A stretch of 13,878 nt of DNA from an uncultured Propionibacteriaceae bacterium (lineage in GTDB: Bacteria; Actinomycetota; Actinomycetes; Propionibacteriales; Propionibacteriaceae): assembly GCA_945875065.1 (NCBI GenBank), contig CAMCJC010000030.1, positions 1 through 13,878 of the forward strand. Direction: 5' to 3'. The position numbers were made by a program, and so were the translations under genes. Positions 13,794 through 13,878 of this stretch are shown piece by piece. The notes under the pieces were generated by a model. That model saw nothing but the letters and a program-made list of their open reading frames with translations, made no database searches and was not told the origin of the DNA. The stretch's first letter is position 1, and every line of letters starts with the position of its first letter.

Positions 13794-13878
13794 ATGATCG
13801 TCCCTGGAACTTACGACCTTGGCCCGGCTACTGCGTCCCTCCACCTGCACACGACGAGCGAGGGGACGATGGCGCGGA
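13794..13878 (+). CDS. YceI family protein, start only (cut by window edge)
   Basis: The frame is open from ATG 13794 to the window end (28 codons seen), with AGGA at 13783-13786 and a 7-base gap. The visible residues begin MIVPGTYDLGPATASLHLHT and continue SEGTMAR. This follows the opening beta strands of actinobacterial YceI proteins (GTY-x-LGP, then a basic or threonine-rich strand, then GMAAR before GHDL). YceI proteins are lipocalin-like carriers of polyisoprenoid or amphiphilic ligands. There is no signal peptide. With only 28 residues the call is tentative. Confidence 0.6.
   Translation, partial: MIVPGTYDLGPATASLHLHTTSEGTMAR

Overview
The window is GC-rich chromosomal DNA, most likely from an actinobacterium. 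The evidence is the high GC content, Actinomycetota-typical small families (DUF732-like lipoprotein, DUF3618, DUF6457), a single-anchor di-heme type SdhC, and a TGAAC-N3-GTTCA operator of the BioQ kind in front of bioB. The mix would fit Propionibacteriales or a relative, but the genus cannot be fixed by reading alone. Nothing looks like a mobile element, CRISPR array or prophage. All gene assignments come from motif recognition and remembered family sequences; no database search was run.

Layout. Positions 1-2360 hold housekeeping genes: tRNA-Leu(UAG), a small lipoprotein, a convergent bcp-yigZ pair (peroxiredoxin plus YigZ/IMPACT protein), a DUF3618 membrane protein, a strong symmetric hairpin terminator and two identical tRNA-Lys(CUU) genes in tandem on the minus strand. 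Positions 2451-5836 hold the succinate dehydrogenase operon sdhC-sdhA-sdhB. The sdhB start is abnormal: no ATG or GTG is available, and the conserved N-terminus begins at a CTG directly after the sdhA stop codon. bioB (5837-6889) runs against it with abutting stop codons. It has its own upstream palindromic operator and is divergent from an NAD(P)H-dependent FMN reductase family gene. A shared hairpin terminator separates that gene from a minus-strand zinc alcohol dehydrogenase.

Positions 8818-13748 form a compact five-gene operon for anaerobic S-oxide/N-oxide respiration. It encodes a DmsA-type molybdopterin reductase, a DmsB four-cluster ferredoxin subunit, a DmsC membrane anchor, a TorD/DmsD-type assembly chaperone and a small DUF6457 protein. 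The last gene is not part of the classical enterobacterial dmsABC set and may serve Mo-cofactor supply. DmsA carries a twin-arginine signal ending in a lipobox-like LPGC, suggesting a Tat-exported lipoprotein. A YceI-family gene starts at the right edge and is cut off.

How the parts fit: Sdh feeds electrons from succinate into the menaquinone pool, and DmsABC can take electrons from menaquinol to reduce S- or N-oxides when oxygen is scarce. The TorD-like chaperone and DUF6457 protein probably assist maturation of the Mo enzyme. I see no clearly new defence or mobile system. The best leads are the sdhB start, the DUF6457 linkage, the lipoprotein form of DmsA and several unexplained palindromes.
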